The notes: a model not told the origin generated them from the sequence alone. Shown: positions 34,238-43,452, numbered from the stretch's first letter. The stretch: 64,000 nucleotides of DNA from CAZTQN01 sp964615765 (GCA_964615765.1 CAZTQN010000001.1:1-64000), one strand, 5' to 3'. Numbers and translations are program-made.

Positions 34238-35323
34238 ATGGCACACGGCGAACACAGCACCCACGGTCAAGCACCCCCGCCGGACACGCGTCCGGACTGG
34301 GTCGTTGCCGCCAAGAACGTCATCCCGACGCCGCTGCGCGACGCTCTCAAGCCCATCGCTCGCAAGATCTATCCGAGCGCCCTCCTCCCCGAACCGCCCG
34401 ACCTGGACGCGTGCGATCACCCCGTCGGCAACCACTACACGGTGCATTCGAACGGTCGCGAGATCCGCTTCTTCTTCCTGTGCGGCTGCTGGAAGTCCGG
34501 CACGCACTGGGTCGCGAACGTCCTCAACCTGCACCCGCTCGTCCGCATCAAGGGCGAACACCACTTCGAGCACGTCGACACCTGCCTGAACCACCTGACC
34601 ACGCCCAGCTGGTTCATGGGACATCACCACGAACTGCGGGAAGTGATCCAGTCTTCGCTCGAGACCGTGGTGCGCCGTGCGCTGCTGTTCAGTTCACGAG
34701 ATCGGCCCGATGCCACCGTCGTTGGCGATCACACGCCGCGACTGCTGCGTCCGGTCATCCGCGGCGCGCCGCACATCCATCTGCTCCGCGACGGCCGCGA
34801 CGTGCTGATCTCGTGGGCCTACCACTGGCTCCGTGTGCGGAACACGCAGACGTTCCTCCCGCAGTTCCGTCACCTGGCCGAGAAGTGGGTCCCGCTGTTC
34901 GCGGAGGACCCGGACCGTTTCCGCGACCCTTCGATCGGCCTGTTGGGCGATGACGAATGGGTCCGCCACACGGCCCGCGCCTGGGCGGACTTCTGGGCTC
35001 ACGATTCCAAGGCCATCCCGGCCATGCGCGAGGGCGGCACGCCCGTGCTGGAACTCCGGTACGAAGACCTGCACGCCAACTTCGAGCGTCGCCGGGCGGA
35101 GATGTATCAGTTCCTCGCCCTCGACCCCCGCCAGGCCGATCCGCCTTCGGAAGAGACCAAGACCCTGCCCGGCTTCAAGACCGAGCGTCTGCAGAGCCAC
35201 TACCGCAAGGGCCAGGTCGGCGATTGGCGTGCCTACTTCGACGACCGCCTGAAAGACCTGTTCAAGCGGGAAGCCGGACAAGCGCTGGTGAACGCTGGCT
35301 ACGAGACCGACTTCAACTGGTAA
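34238..35323 (+). CDS. Sulfotransferase
   Basis: 361 aa. The PAPS-binding signatures are clear: the 5'-phosphosulfate loop FFLCGCWKSGTHWVANVLN, the 3'-phosphate element HIHLLRDGRDVLISWAYHW, and the C-terminal YRKGQVGDWRAYFDDRLKD. It would move sulfate from PAPS to a hydroxyl or amine of a carbohydrate, lipid or protein. No signal is present. It sits between groES and groEL2 with about 80 bases on each side. The substrate cannot be told, and the location among chaperonins is not explained. Confidence 0.88.
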   Translation: MAHGEHSTHGQAPPPDTRPDWVVAAKNVIPTPLRDALKPIARKIYPSALLPEPPDLDACDHPVGNHYTVHSNGREIRFFFLCGCWKSGTHWVANVLNLHPLVRIKGEHHFEHVDTCLNHLTTPSWFMGHHHELREVIQSSLETVVRRALLFSSRDRPDATVVGDHTPRLLRPVIRGAPHIHLLRDGRDVLISWAYHWLRVRNTQTFLPQFRHLAEKWVPLFAEDPDRFRDPSIGLLGDDEWVRHTARAWADFWAHDSKAIPAMREGGTPVLELRYEDLHANFERRRAEMYQFLALDPRQADPPSEETKTLPGFKTERLQSHYRKGQVGDWRAYFDDRLKDLFKREAGQALVNAGYETDFNW

Positions 35324-35402
35324 CCCGACTCAAGAGAACAACGAGCACACATCACGCACCGCGGGCGCACACTCGCCGCGGGACATGAAAGAGGATTGAA
35401 CG

Positions 35403-37016
35403 ATGGCGACCAAGCAGATCATGTTCGACGACGCGGCGCTGGTGGAGATGAAAAAGGGCGTGGCCCGGCTGGCCAAGGCCGTCAAGGTCACCATGGGCCC
35501 CACCGGGCGCAACGTGATCATCCAGAAGTCCTACGGCGGGCCGACGGTGACGAAGGACGGCGTGAGCGTCTCCAAGGAAATCACGCTCCCCAGCGCCTTC
35601 GAGAGCATGGGCGCCAAGATGGTCAATGAAGTCGCCAAGAAAACCGCGGACAAGGCCGGCGACGGGACGACCGCCGCTACCGTCCTCGCCGAGGCGATCT
35701 TCACCGAAGGCCTGCGCTTCGTGACCAGCGGGGCCAACCCGGTGCAGATGCAGCGCGGGATCAACGCCGCCGCGCAGGCCGCCGCCGACGCGATCGACAA
35801 CATGGCCGTCAAGTGCAAGGGCAAGGACGACTACAAGAAGATCGCGACCGTGTCGGCCAACCACGACGCGCAGATCGGCGAGCTGATCGCCGAGGCGATC
35901 GCGAAGGTCGGGCCGGAGGGCGTGGTCGAAGTCGAAGAGGGCAAGAGCGCCGAGACGACGCTGGACTACGTCGAGGGCATGCAGTTCGACAAGGGCTACA
36001 TCTCGCCGTACTTCATGACCGACCCGAAGACGGCCGAGTGCGTTCTGGAGGACGCGCGGATCCTGGTCTACGAGAAGAAGATCGCCAACCTGACGGACCT
36101 GCTGCCCCTCCTGAACAAGGTCGCGGGCAGCGGCGCGCCGCTGCTGATCATCGCGGAAGAAGTCGAGAACGAAGCCCTCGCCGCGCTGGTCGTCAACCGG
36201 CTCCGCGGCGTGCTGAAGATCTGCGCCGTCAAGGCCCCGGGCTTCGGCGATCGTCGCAAGGCCATGCTGGGCGACATCGCCGTGCTCACCGCCGGCACGT
36301 TCTTCGCCGAGGACCTGGGCCGCAGCCTGGACTCGATCGACCTGAGCGAGCTCGGCACCGCCAAGCGCATCGTTATCGATAAGGACAACTGCACGATCAT
36401 CGAAGGCGCCGGGAAGCGGAAGGACATCGAGGCCCGGGCCGCGCAGATCAAGAGCCAGCACGACAAGTCCACCAGCGACTACGACCGTGAGAAGCTGATG
36501 GAGCGCCTGGCCAAGCTCACCGGCGGCGTGGCCATCATCCGCGTCGGCGCGGCCACCGAGACGGCGATGAAGGAGAAGAAGGACCGCGTCGACGACGCGC
36601 TCCACGCGACCCGCGCCGCGGCCAAGGAGGGCTACGTCCCTGGCGGGGGCGTCGCGCTGCTCCGCACGCAGAAGGCCATCCTCGACGCGAAGAAGAAGGC
36701 CAAGGGCGACGAGCAGTTCGGCTTCGACATCGTCGCCAAGGCCGTCGAGGTGTGCGTCCACCAGATCGCGCACAACGCGGGCGTCGACGGCGACCTGGTC
36801 GTCGAGAAGGTCAAGGACGGCTCCGGCGGCTTCGGCTACAACGCCGCAACCGGCGAGTACCTCGACCTGGTCAAGGCCGGCATCATCGACCCGGCCCTGG
36901 TGGCGAAGACCGCGCTCATCAACGCGGCCAGCGTGGCCGGCCTGATGCTCACGACCAACTGCCTGGTCAGTGAGCTGAAGGACGAGGCTGAGCCGGTGGT
37001 CGGGAGTGTGAACTGA
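35403..37016 (+). CDS. groL: 60 kDa chaperonin GroEL, copy 2 (no GGM tail)
   Basis: 537 aa, with AGGA upstream. VTMGPTGRNVIIQKSYGGPT, DKAGDGTTAATVLAEAI and KAPGFGDRRKAMLGDIAVLT define it as GroEL. The C-terminus ends DEAEPVVGSVN, with no Gly-Gly-Met repeats, so the chamber floor differs from that of copy 1. The two copies differ throughout and are not a recent duplication. Multiple GroELs usually mean specialised clients or stress-specific use. A heptamer inverted repeat follows within 10 bases of the stop. Confidence 0.96.
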   Translation: MATKQIMFDDAALVEMKKGVARLAKAVKVTMGPTGRNVIIQKSYGGPTVTKDGVSVSKEITLPSAFESMGAKMVNEVAKKTADKAGDGTTAATVLAEAIFTEGLRFVTSGANPVQMQRGINAAAQAAADAIDNMAVKCKGKDDYKKIATVSANHDAQIGELIAEAIAKVGPEGVVEVEEGKSAETTLDYVEGMQFDKGYISPYFMTDPKTAECVLEDARILVYEKKIANLTDLLPLLNKVAGSGAPLLIIAEEVENEALAALVVNRLRGVLKICAVKAPGFGDRRKAMLGDIAVLTAGTFFAEDLGRSLDSIDLSELGTAKRIVIDKDNCTIIEGAGKRKDIEARAAQIKSQHDKSTSDYDREKLMERLAKLTGGVAIIRVGAATETAMKEKKDRVDDALHATRAAAKEGYVPGGGVALLRTQKAILDAKKKAKGDEQFGFDIVAKAVEVCVHQIAHNAGVDGDLVVEKVKDGSGGFGYNAATGEYLDLVKAGIIDPALVAKTALINAASVAGLMLTTNCLVSELKDEAEPVVGSVN

Positions 37017-37022
37017 GCAGAC

Positions 37023-37149
37023 CAGGCACTGGGCACTGGGCACTAGGCACTGGTGCCGAGCATCCCATGGCCTGATGCGAAAATGCAAGCCGAAGAACTG
37101 GGCATCAGTGGGTTCCCCACTGGTGCCCAGTGCCTAGTGCCTAGTGCCT
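37023..37149. repeat. Inverted repeat of GGCACTR heptamers between groEL2 and dnaJ
   Basis: The left arm (37023-37056) is a run of GGCACTG/GGCACTA heptamers. The right arm (37118-37149) is the complement, CAGTGCC/TAGTGCC, also about four units. The 61 bases between can form the loop of one long hairpin. No T-tract is seen. The structure may terminate or attenuate between groEL2 and dnaJ, or may be a dispersed palindromic repeat. Confidence 0.75.
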
Positions 37150-37155
37150 CGCTTT

Positions 37156-38361
37156 ATGCCTGCCCAACGCGACTACTACGAAGTCCTCTCCGTCGAACGC
37201 ACCGCCGATGCGGAGGAGATCAAGCGCGCGTACCGCCGGGCGGCGATGAAGTACCACCCGGACCGCAACCCCGGCGACGCCGAGGCCGAGAAGAACTTCA
37301 AGGAAGCCGCGGAGGCGTACGAGGTCCTCTCCGACGCCGAGAAGCGCAAGATCTACGACCAGTTCGGGCACGACGGGCTCAAGCGCGGCGGCGGCCCCGC
37401 GCCGCACGACTTCAGCCGGATGAACGTCGATGACATCTTCTCGATGTTCAACGACATCTTCGGCGCCGGCGGGGGCGGCGGCTTCGGCGGGTTCGGCGGC
37501 ATGGGCGGCGGACGCGGGCAGCGCGGGCCCGCCCGCGGGTACGACCTCGAGACCGAAGTCTCACTCACCCTCAGCGAAGTCCTTTCCGGCGCTGAGAAGG
37601 AAGTCGCCTTCACACGCCTGGACATCTGCGAGAAGTGCGGCGGCAACGGCGCCAAGCCCGGCAGCAAGCCCGGCAAATGCCGCACCTGCGAAGGCCAGGG
37701 CCGCGTCCAGCAGACCGGGCTGGGCGGGATGTTCCGCATGGTCACCGCATGCCCCGCCTGCGGCGGGCGCGGGACCGTCATCACCGAGTTCTGCGACGCC
37801 TGCCGCGGCAAGGGTCGCCAGCCCAAGAAACGCAAGATCAGCGTCCGCATCCCGCCCGGGATTCACGACGGGCAGGCCGTGCGCGTTCGCGGCGAAGGCG
37901 AACCCCCGCAGGACGCGACCGCGACGGCCCAGGGTGTTCGCGGCGACCTGCACGTGGTCGTCCGCGTCGAGGACGACGCCCGCTTCAAGCGCGAGGACGA
38001 CCACCTGATCGTCGATCTTCCGCTGTCTTTCACGCAGGCAACACTCGGCGCCGAGGTCGAGGTGCCCACGCTTGAGGGCGCCACGAAGGTCCACGTGCAC
38101 AAGGGCACCCAGCACGGCGCGCTCTTCCGCGTGCCCGGGCAGGGCCTGCCCAACCTGCAGACGCAGCGCCGCGGCGACCTGGTCGCCGTCGCACGCGTCA
38201 TCATCCCGACGCGGCTCAACAGCGCTCAGGAGAAACTCGTGCGCGAGCTCGCGGCGCTCGAGGATGGTCACCCGCCCTCGGGCGCCGGCGGTCCCGGCGA
38301 CAGCGACGGCTCGGGGTTCTGGAAGTCGGTCAAGGACGCGTTCGGTTCCAAGCGCTCGTAA
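37156..38361 (+). CDS. dnaJ: Chaperone protein DnaJ
   Basis: 401 aa from the ATG at 37156. The J domain is at residues 1-70, with MKYHPDRNPGD containing the His-Pro-Asp that stimulates DnaK. A Gly/Phe-rich region follows (GGGGGFGGFGGMGGGRG). Four zinc-finger Cys pairs come next: CEKCGGNG, CRTCEGQG, CPACGGRG and CDACRGKG. Two substrate-binding beta domains follow (DLHVVVRVEDDARFKREDDH). It is a full type I DnaJ. No Shine-Dalgarno is visible, because the right arm of the heptamer repeat reaches to 7 bases before the ATG. dnaK is not in the window; grpE follows directly. Confidence 0.95.
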   Translation: MPAQRDYYEVLSVERTADAEEIKRAYRRAAMKYHPDRNPGDAEAEKNFKEAAEAYEVLSDAEKRKIYDQFGHDGLKRGGGPAPHDFSRMNVDDIFSMFNDIFGAGGGGGFGGFGGMGGGRGQRGPARGYDLETEVSLTLSEVLSGAEKEVAFTRLDICEKCGGNGAKPGSKPGKCRTCEGQGRVQQTGLGGMFRMVTACPACGGRGTVITEFCDACRGKGRQPKKRKISVRIPPGIHDGQAVRVRGEGEPPQDATATAQGVRGDLHVVVRVEDDARFKREDDHLIVDLPLSFTQATLGAEVEVPTLEGATKVHVHKGTQHGALFRVPGQGLPNLQTQRRGDLVAVARVIIPTRLNSAQEKLVRELAALEDGHPPSGAGGPGDSDGSGFWKSVKDAFGSKRS

Positions 38362-38403
38362 CTCGTCGATCCATCAGTCTTGCGGCGGGGAGGAAGGCGG
38401 CAC

Positions 38404-39042
38404 ATGTTCGGCAGGCGTGACAACAAGTCGGACCCGGATCGAACGGACCCCCGCGCGCGCCCCGAAGGACGCGAGCCCGGCGCCGAAGAAGACACCGGCC
38501 AGTCGGATCTCGACGCGGCCCGCACCGCGGAGTACGAGCGCGTTCTGGCGGACCTCGCCAACGTCACGCTCGAGCGCGACCAGGCCAAGTCGGACTATCT
38601 CCGCGCGCTGGCCGAGTACCAGAACTATCAACGCCGCGCACTGCAGAACGAGCAGGAGGCCAAGCGTCAGGGCGTCACGTCCGTCCTTTCGAGCATCCTG
38701 CCCGTCGTCGATCACTTCGACATGGCCCTGACGCAGAAGCCCGACAGCGAGGCGACCCAGCGCGTCATCGACGGCGTGCGCGTCATCAAGTCCGAACTCA
38801 TCCGCGCGCTGGAGCGTCACGGCGTCGGGCTCATCCAGCCCGCGCCCGGCGACGAGCCCGACCCGACGCGGCACTCCGTGCTCATGCACAAGCCCGCCGA
38901 GGGCGTCGCGCCCGGCACCATCAGCGGGGTGATGCAGGCCGGCTATACGCTCGACGGGCGCGTCGTCCGCCCGGCGATGGTCACCGTCGCGCCGATGGAG
39001 CCCGCCGGCGGATATTCGGAGAGCATGCCGCCCGCGGAGTGA
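38404..39042 (+). CDS. grpE: Nucleotide exchange factor GrpE
   Basis: 212 aa from the ATG at 38404, with GAGGAAGG upstream. After a charged disordered start comes the long coiled coil (YERVLADLANVTLERDQAKS), then LRALAEYQNYQRRA and SILPVVDHFDMAL. The C-terminal beta wing reads PGTISGVMQAGYTLDGRVVRPA. GrpE releases ADP from DnaK. It lies 42 bases after dnaJ, the reverse of the usual grpE-dnaK-dnaJ order. Confidence 0.94.
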   Translation: MFGRRDNKSDPDRTDPRARPEGREPGAEEDTGQSDLDAARTAEYERVLADLANVTLERDQAKSDYLRALAEYQNYQRRALQNEQEAKRQGVTSVLSSILPVVDHFDMALTQKPDSEATQRVIDGVRVIKSELIRALERHGVGLIQPAPGDEPDPTRHSVLMHKPAEGVAPGTISGVMQAGYTLDGRVVRPAMVTVAPMEPAGGYSESMPPAE

Positions 39043-39100
39043 TTCGGTCGAAAGAGTGGGGGGTTAGGGTCAGTGGGGGTCAGCGGGGGAGTCGTGAACT

Positions 39101-39496
39101 ATGCCCACGTACGAGTACAAGTGCACCGCGTGCGAGCACGCCTTCGAGCAGTTTCAGTCCATCAAGGACAAGCCGCTGAAGACCTGCCCGTCGTGCAAGA
39201 AGCCCAAGCTCGAGCGGCTGATCGGCACCGGGGCCGCGGTGCTGTTCAAGGGGTCGGGGTTCTATCAGACGGATTACCGCTCCGAGTCGTACAAGAAGGC
39301 CGCCGCGGCGGACAAGACCGCGCCGACCTCCGGCGGCGACAGCACCTCGGGCGGCGACGCGGCCAAGTCGAGTGCGAGCAAGCCCGCCGAGTCCAAGCCG
39401 GCGGCGGAATCCAAGCCGGCGTCGTCCGAGTCCAAATCGTCCAAGCCCGCCGCCAAGCCGGGTCGTTCGGGCAAGTCCGCCAAGTCCGACGCGTGA
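39101..39496 (+). CDS. FmdB family zinc-ribbon protein
   Basis: 131 aa. MPTYEYKCTACEHAFEQFQS and TCPSCKKPKLERLIGTGAAV form the FmdB-type ribbon with two CxxC pairs for zinc. GSGFYQTDYRSESYKKAA is also typical. The remaining 60 residues are a Ser/Lys/Ala-rich tail, probably disordered. A regulatory role has been proposed for the family but is not established. Confidence 0.9.
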   Translation: MPTYEYKCTACEHAFEQFQSIKDKPLKTCPSCKKPKLERLIGTGAAVLFKGSGFYQTDYRSESYKKAAAADKTAPTSGGDSTSGGDAAKSSASKPAESKPAAESKPASSESKSSKPAAKPGRSGKSAKSDA

Positions 39497-39503
39497 GCAC
39501 CGC

Positions 39504-39899
39504 ATGCCGATCGTCGGACACGGAGTGGACGTGGTCGAAGTCGAGCGCGTCGCCCGCCTGATCGCGGAGCACGGCGAGCGGTTCCTGACGCGCTGCTTCA
39601 CGCCGATCGAACAATCTCACGGGCGCGGCACGCGTCGGCACGCCGAGCATCTCGCCGTCCGCTTTGCCGCCAAGGAAGCCGCGCTGAAGGCTCTGGGCAC
39701 GGGCCTCACGCACGGCATCGCGTGGACGGACGTCGAGATCCGCAGCGACCCGAGCGGGCGCCCGACGCTGGTGCTCTCGGGGCACGCGGCGATCCGCGCG
39801 ACGGACATCGGCGCCGACCGCTGGACGGTCTCGCTCTCCCACACGCGGGGGCTCGCCGTCGCATCCGTCATCGCGGAACGGGTCGGTTCGCATCCCTAG
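39504..39899 (+). CDS. acpS: Holo-[acyl-carrier-protein] synthase
   Basis: 131 aa from the ATG at 39504, seven bases after the FmdB-type gene. VGHGVDVVEVERVARLI carries the Mg-binding Asp and FAAKEAALKALGTG the Glu and Lys of the CoA site; SLSHTRGLAVASVIAE closes the fold. It moves 4'-phosphopantetheine from CoA to a Ser of acyl carrier protein, an essential step for fatty acid synthesis. Confidence 0.93.
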   Translation: MPIVGHGVDVVEVERVARLIAEHGERFLTRCFTPIEQSHGRGTRRHAEHLAVRFAAKEAALKALGTGLTHGIAWTDVEIRSDPSGRPTLVLSGHAAIRATDIGADRWTVSLSHTRGLAVASVIAERVGSHP

Positions 39900-39927
39900 T
39901 TCATGTGCCGACTGCGTACTCTGTCGC

Positions 39928-40815
39928 ATGAACGTGGCAGCAATCTCGGCGACAATCGTGTGCGCGGCGGCGGTCCTGATCATGCCGGGGTGCGTGGTGT
40001 GGGAAGTCCGCGATGAACTCCGCGGCGTGAACGGCCAGCTCAACGAGGTCAACGCGCGGCTGGACCGCGTCGACACCGCGCTGGGCACCACCAACGCCGG
40101 CGTCGCCAACGCCAACGAGCGTCTGGTCAGCGTCGACGCCGGGCTCGAGCGCGTCGACGAGACCAATGCCCAGCTCAACACGCTGCAAGACCAACTGCGT
40201 CTGCTCGGCGCGATCGAGCAGTCGCTGCACCGCCTCGATCAGCACCTGTGGGCAGTGCGCAAGACGGTGAGCTCGATCGACAGCATGATCCCGGGCGTCG
40301 ACCTGGGGCTTTCGGACGATCCGACGCCGGAGGCGATGGTGGCGCTCGAGCAGCGCGGCGATGCGCCCGCCACGCCCGAGCCGCCGCCGGGGTCGGCGCC
40401 CGGTGAGCCCGGCACGCCGCCCGCTGAACAAGGTCAGGATGCCTCGCCCCCGCCGCCCGGCGCGCCGACGGAGCCGGCGCCCGCGGCGAGCACCCGTCGC
40501 GACCCGCTCATCGGCCCGTGGGTGCGCCGCTACCCCGCGCAGCCCGGGGCGGTCGTCTTCCTCGACGGCGGCGGGTTCACTGCCGATGGCGCCGGGTTTG
40601 AGACGCTGCGCGAGGCGCGTTGGCGGCGGGACCGGGGAGCGCTGGTGATCACGCCGTCGTCGCCCCTGCCGTCGACCCCGTCGCAGCCTCCGCCCGCTGG
40701 TGGTGCCCCCGCCGCCCAGCCGGGGCCGGTGGAGTGGTCGATCGTGTCGCTGTCGGCGCGGTCGCTGGTGGTGCGGAGCGGCAGCGGGGAACTGCACGTG
40801 TACGGACGCCCGTGA
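39928..40815 (+). CDS. Lipoprotein with coiled coil and Pro-rich linker
   Basis: 295 aa. A signal with lipobox IMPGC (Cys22) is followed by a coiled coil at about 28-115 (LNEVNARLDRVDTALGTTNA and similar). A Pro/Ala-rich linker covers about 135-190, and a small C-terminal beta domain of about 100 residues follows (PLIGPWVRRYPAQPGAVVFL). It would hang from a membrane with a rigid stalk. No Shine-Dalgarno is evident. It opens the run that leads to the type VI-like genes, but a shared role is only inferred from position. Confidence 0.65.
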   Translation: MNVAAISATIVCAAAVLIMPGCVVWEVRDELRGVNGQLNEVNARLDRVDTALGTTNAGVANANERLVSVDAGLERVDETNAQLNTLQDQLRLLGAIEQSLHRLDQHLWAVRKTVSSIDSMIPGVDLGLSDDPTPEAMVALEQRGDAPATPEPPPGSAPGEPGTPPAEQGQDASPPPPGAPTEPAPAASTRRDPLIGPWVRRYPAQPGAVVFLDGGGFTADGAGFETLREARWRRDRGALVITPSSPLPSTPSQPPPAGGAPAAQPGPVEWSIVSLSARSLVVRSGSGELHVYGRP

Positions 40816-40905
40816 AGGCCGACGCGCGGTTCTTGCGCGGGGCCGGGTTCCTATAGTCGAGGCCGCGCGGCGGTCGACCGCGCCGGCTGCAGGAGGACGC
40901 GCGCG

Positions 40906-42882
40906 TTGGGCATCGTGGTACCCGCCATGTTCGTGGCCTCGGCGATCCCCCAACCGCTGCCCCGCGGGTATGTCGGCGCGCCGCTCCCCGGCGAGTCTGG
41001 CGGCGTGCGCGTCGCGCTGGTGCTCCGCACGCGTGAGCACCCGGACGGCCCGGGCCTGGTCGCCACCGCGCAGACGACCGACGCGCAGGCGTACCTCGCC
41101 GCGGTGATCGACGCGCGCGGGCACGTGCTGAAGTATCTCGACCTGTGGTTTCAGGACGCCGCGCCCCTGCTGGAGCAGACGGCGGACGCGTCCGGCGGCG
41201 GCGGCGTGTCGAACTCCGCGCTCGACGCGGCGTGGACGGAGAGCGTCGCCCGCGCGATGCGGGCCGGCGACGCGGGCGGGCACGCGGTGTGGACGGGGCG
41301 CGAGAACGCGCGGCAGGGGCCGTGGGTAGTCGACCTGGAGACCGGCGCGTGCCGCGAATCGGGCTGGATGGTCTGCGACCGCGACGCCGACCTGACGGCG
41401 GCCGGTCTGCCCGCGTTCAGCGCCGGGCTGCACCGGTACTTGACCAAATCGGGCGAGAGCGGCGCGATGGCCGCGGTGTGGGCGGGCTCGCCGGCGGCGG
41501 GCGTGGCGCGGTCGATCGATGAAGCGCTCGACCTGGGTCCTACGAAGGTGTGCGTGAACCCGTGGGGCGGGCACGTCGCCGCGCGGGTGCACCTGCCGAT
41601 GCCGTACGGCGCGATGATCGATTGGCTCTCGGGCGCGCCGGAGAGCGACCAGGTCGGGCGTACTCGCGCGATGCACAACGGCGAGGCCCTCAGCCGGTCC
41701 GACGCCGCACAGGGCGGCATCGCGCTGCTCACCGAGCGCGAGAGCGACCCGGCGGCGTCGCTTGTCGAGCGGACGTTCCTGCGGCTGCGGCTGCTGCACG
41801 ACTGCGTGGACCAGGCGATCACCGCGATCGACCGGGCCCAGCGCCCGCTGCTGAATGTTGACGAGGACGCGGTCCGCGTCAGTGTCGGCGCGCCGGGCGA
41901 AGGGGCCGCGTGGGCGTGGACGGCCCGGGCGTGTCTGGTCGGGTCGGGACTCGGGTTCGGCGCGGCGGTGCAGGTCGGCGGGGCCGCGGGGAGGCCCGTG
42001 TTCGCGCCCGCCGCCCGCTGGCTGCGGTCGGTGTACAGCCCCGTGAGCGCCGGCTCCGATGAGAGCGAAGGGTCGCTGCGACTGCGCTCGGCGGCGACCG
42101 TCACGCCGGACGGGGCCGTCACGCTCGACGCGACGCTGACGACGCCCGTGCGGCTGGCGGTCGGCGCGAAGGACCTGCTGCTGCTGACCTTCGGCGTGGG
42201 CGGTCGGCGCGTGACGCTGACGGCGACGTGGTCGGTCTCGCCGACGAAGGCGCGGAACGAGGTGGTGGTGTCGGCGTCGGCCGCCGGGCTGCCGCCCGCC
42301 GCGGTGAGTGAACTGCGCGCGATCCCCGCGGGCAAGACCTTTACCGGCGTGCTGGTGCGAACGCAGCAGGTGCTCGGTCCGGCGTGCGACCTGTACGCCC
42401 TCGGCGTGCTGGGCGTGCGCTCGCTGCTGGTGACGCGCGAACGCGACCTGGGGTCGTCGATCGACGACATCAAGAGCCTGGCCGGTCGCGTGGCGGACAA
42501 CTTCGCGCCGGGCGCGGGCGAGGCGGGTTCCGGGGCGCTGGCCGCGGCGGTGCAGAAGACGCTCGCGGAGAACGAGGACCTGCGGGATTTGCTGGGGCCG
42601 ATCCGTCTGGCCTGGGGGATGCCGGCCGGGCTGCCGGCGGCGTCGCTGGTGGGGATGTCGACCTGGGTGCAGCTGCTGGCGGCCCTTCTGGCGACGCAGC
42701 CGGGCTACCCGTTCAGCGCGCTGGAGGACCCCAGTTCCGGGCCGGTCGCGACGCCCTCGACGCCGCTGCACCCGCTGCGGCAAAGTCTGTACAATGGGCT
42801 CCTCAGCCTCCGCTCGCGCCTGCTGCGCGGCGGGACGGCGGACGCGGAACTGGCGCGGGTCTTGCGCCGTCGGATTTCCTAG
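40906..42882 (+). CDS. Unknown protein at the head of the type VI-like cluster
   Basis: 658 aa from a TTG at 40906, preceded by a perfect AGGAGG at 9 bases; the ATG at 40927 has no such site. No signal peptide is convincing. The N-terminal part has YLAAVIDARGHVLKYLDLWF, the middle is a beta-rich stretch with NPWGGHVAARVHLPMPYGAM, and the C-terminal third is helical (SIDDIKSLAGRVADNFAPGA). I recognise no domain. It ends 11 bases before the TssJ-slot lipoprotein and has the same composition as the cluster, so it is likely a component or effector of that system. Confidence 0.6.
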   Translation: MGIVVPAMFVASAIPQPLPRGYVGAPLPGESGGVRVALVLRTREHPDGPGLVATAQTTDAQAYLAAVIDARGHVLKYLDLWFQDAAPLLEQTADASGGGGVSNSALDAAWTESVARAMRAGDAGGHAVWTGRENARQGPWVVDLETGACRESGWMVCDRDADLTAAGLPAFSAGLHRYLTKSGESGAMAAVWAGSPAAGVARSIDEALDLGPTKVCVNPWGGHVAARVHLPMPYGAMIDWLSGAPESDQVGRTRAMHNGEALSRSDAAQGGIALLTERESDPAASLVERTFLRLRLLHDCVDQAITAIDRAQRPLLNVDEDAVRVSVGAPGEGAAWAWTARACLVGSGLGFGAAVQVGGAAGRPVFAPAARWLRSVYSPVSAGSDESEGSLRLRSAATVTPDGAVTLDATLTTPVRLAVGAKDLLLLTFGVGGRRVTLTATWSVSPTKARNEVVVSASAAGLPPAAVSELRAIPAGKTFTGVLVRTQQVLGPACDLYALGVLGVRSLLVTRERDLGSSIDDIKSLAGRVADNFAPGAGEAGSGALAAAVQKTLAENEDLRDLLGPIRLAWGMPAGLPAASLVGMSTWVQLLAALLATQPGYPFSALEDPSSGPVATPSTPLHPLRQSLYNGLLSLRSRLLRGGTADAELARVLRRRIS

Positions 42883-42893
42883 GAGACCGAGCG

Positions 42894-43433
42894 ATGAACA
42901 GCGTGGCGAGGTTCGGACGGTTGGCGGTTGTGTCGGCCATGGCGGGCGTGCTCGCCTTTGGCCTGGGCGCGTGCGGCGGGGGCAAGTCCTTCAAGGCCCT
43001 CGACATCAACGTCGCGTCCGGGCCCGGTCTTTCGCAGAGCGGACGCGTGCCCACCGTGCGCGTCGAGTTCGTGGGCCTCACGCCCGACGAAGCCCAGTCC
43101 ATCGGCACGCCGGACCCGCGGCAGTGGTTCGCCGGCGCGCCCGCTCGCACCCGGCTCGATAACGCGGGCATGATCGTGAAGCGGCAGATCTCGCAGTCCA
43201 ACCCGACCGAGTCGCTCAAGGCCAGCGACCCGATCTGGGCGACGTGGCGGAAGATGAATGTGCGCCAGGTGCTCATCATCGCCGACCCGCCGACCTCCGT
43301 CGCCGGCTCCGCCGCCACCGACTGGGTCAAGATCGTCGAAGCCGAGACGCAGACCTGGGTGGACAACCGGGTGACGGCGACGCTGGACAACGGGCTGCTG
43401 GTCGGCACGCGCGTGCCCACGCCGGCGAAGTGA
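42894..43433 (+). CDS. Lipoprotein in the TssJ position
   Basis: 179 aa from the ATG at 42894, with AGGAG 7 bases upstream. The signal ends in the lipobox LGAC (Cys27). The mature part starts with KALDINVASGPGLSQSGRVP and a strand TVRVEFVGL, the order seen at the start of TssJ, which ties the T6SS membrane complex to the outer membrane. I cannot see enough identity to name it TssJ with certainty. Position, lipidation and size support the idea; mature TssJ is about 130-160 aa. Confidence 0.6.
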   Translation: MNSVARFGRLAVVSAMAGVLAFGLGACGGGKSFKALDINVASGPGLSQSGRVPTVRVEFVGLTPDEAQSIGTPDPRQWFAGAPARTRLDNAGMIVKRQISQSNPTESLKASDPIWATWRKMNVRQVLIIADPPTSVAGSAATDWVKIVEAETQTWVDNRVTATLDNGLLVGTRVPTPAK

Positions 43434-43452
43434 GCGGGTGAGTGGCGCGGCC

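Noticed and set aside
37023..37149. CRISPR array
   Set aside because: Units are 7 bases with no unique spacers, and the two arms are inverted copies.
39901..42783. 960-aa open frame on the minus strand
   Set aside because: Arg/Pro/His-rich shadow opposite the lipoprotein and the 658-aa gene, which have a lipobox and a strong ribosome site respectively.
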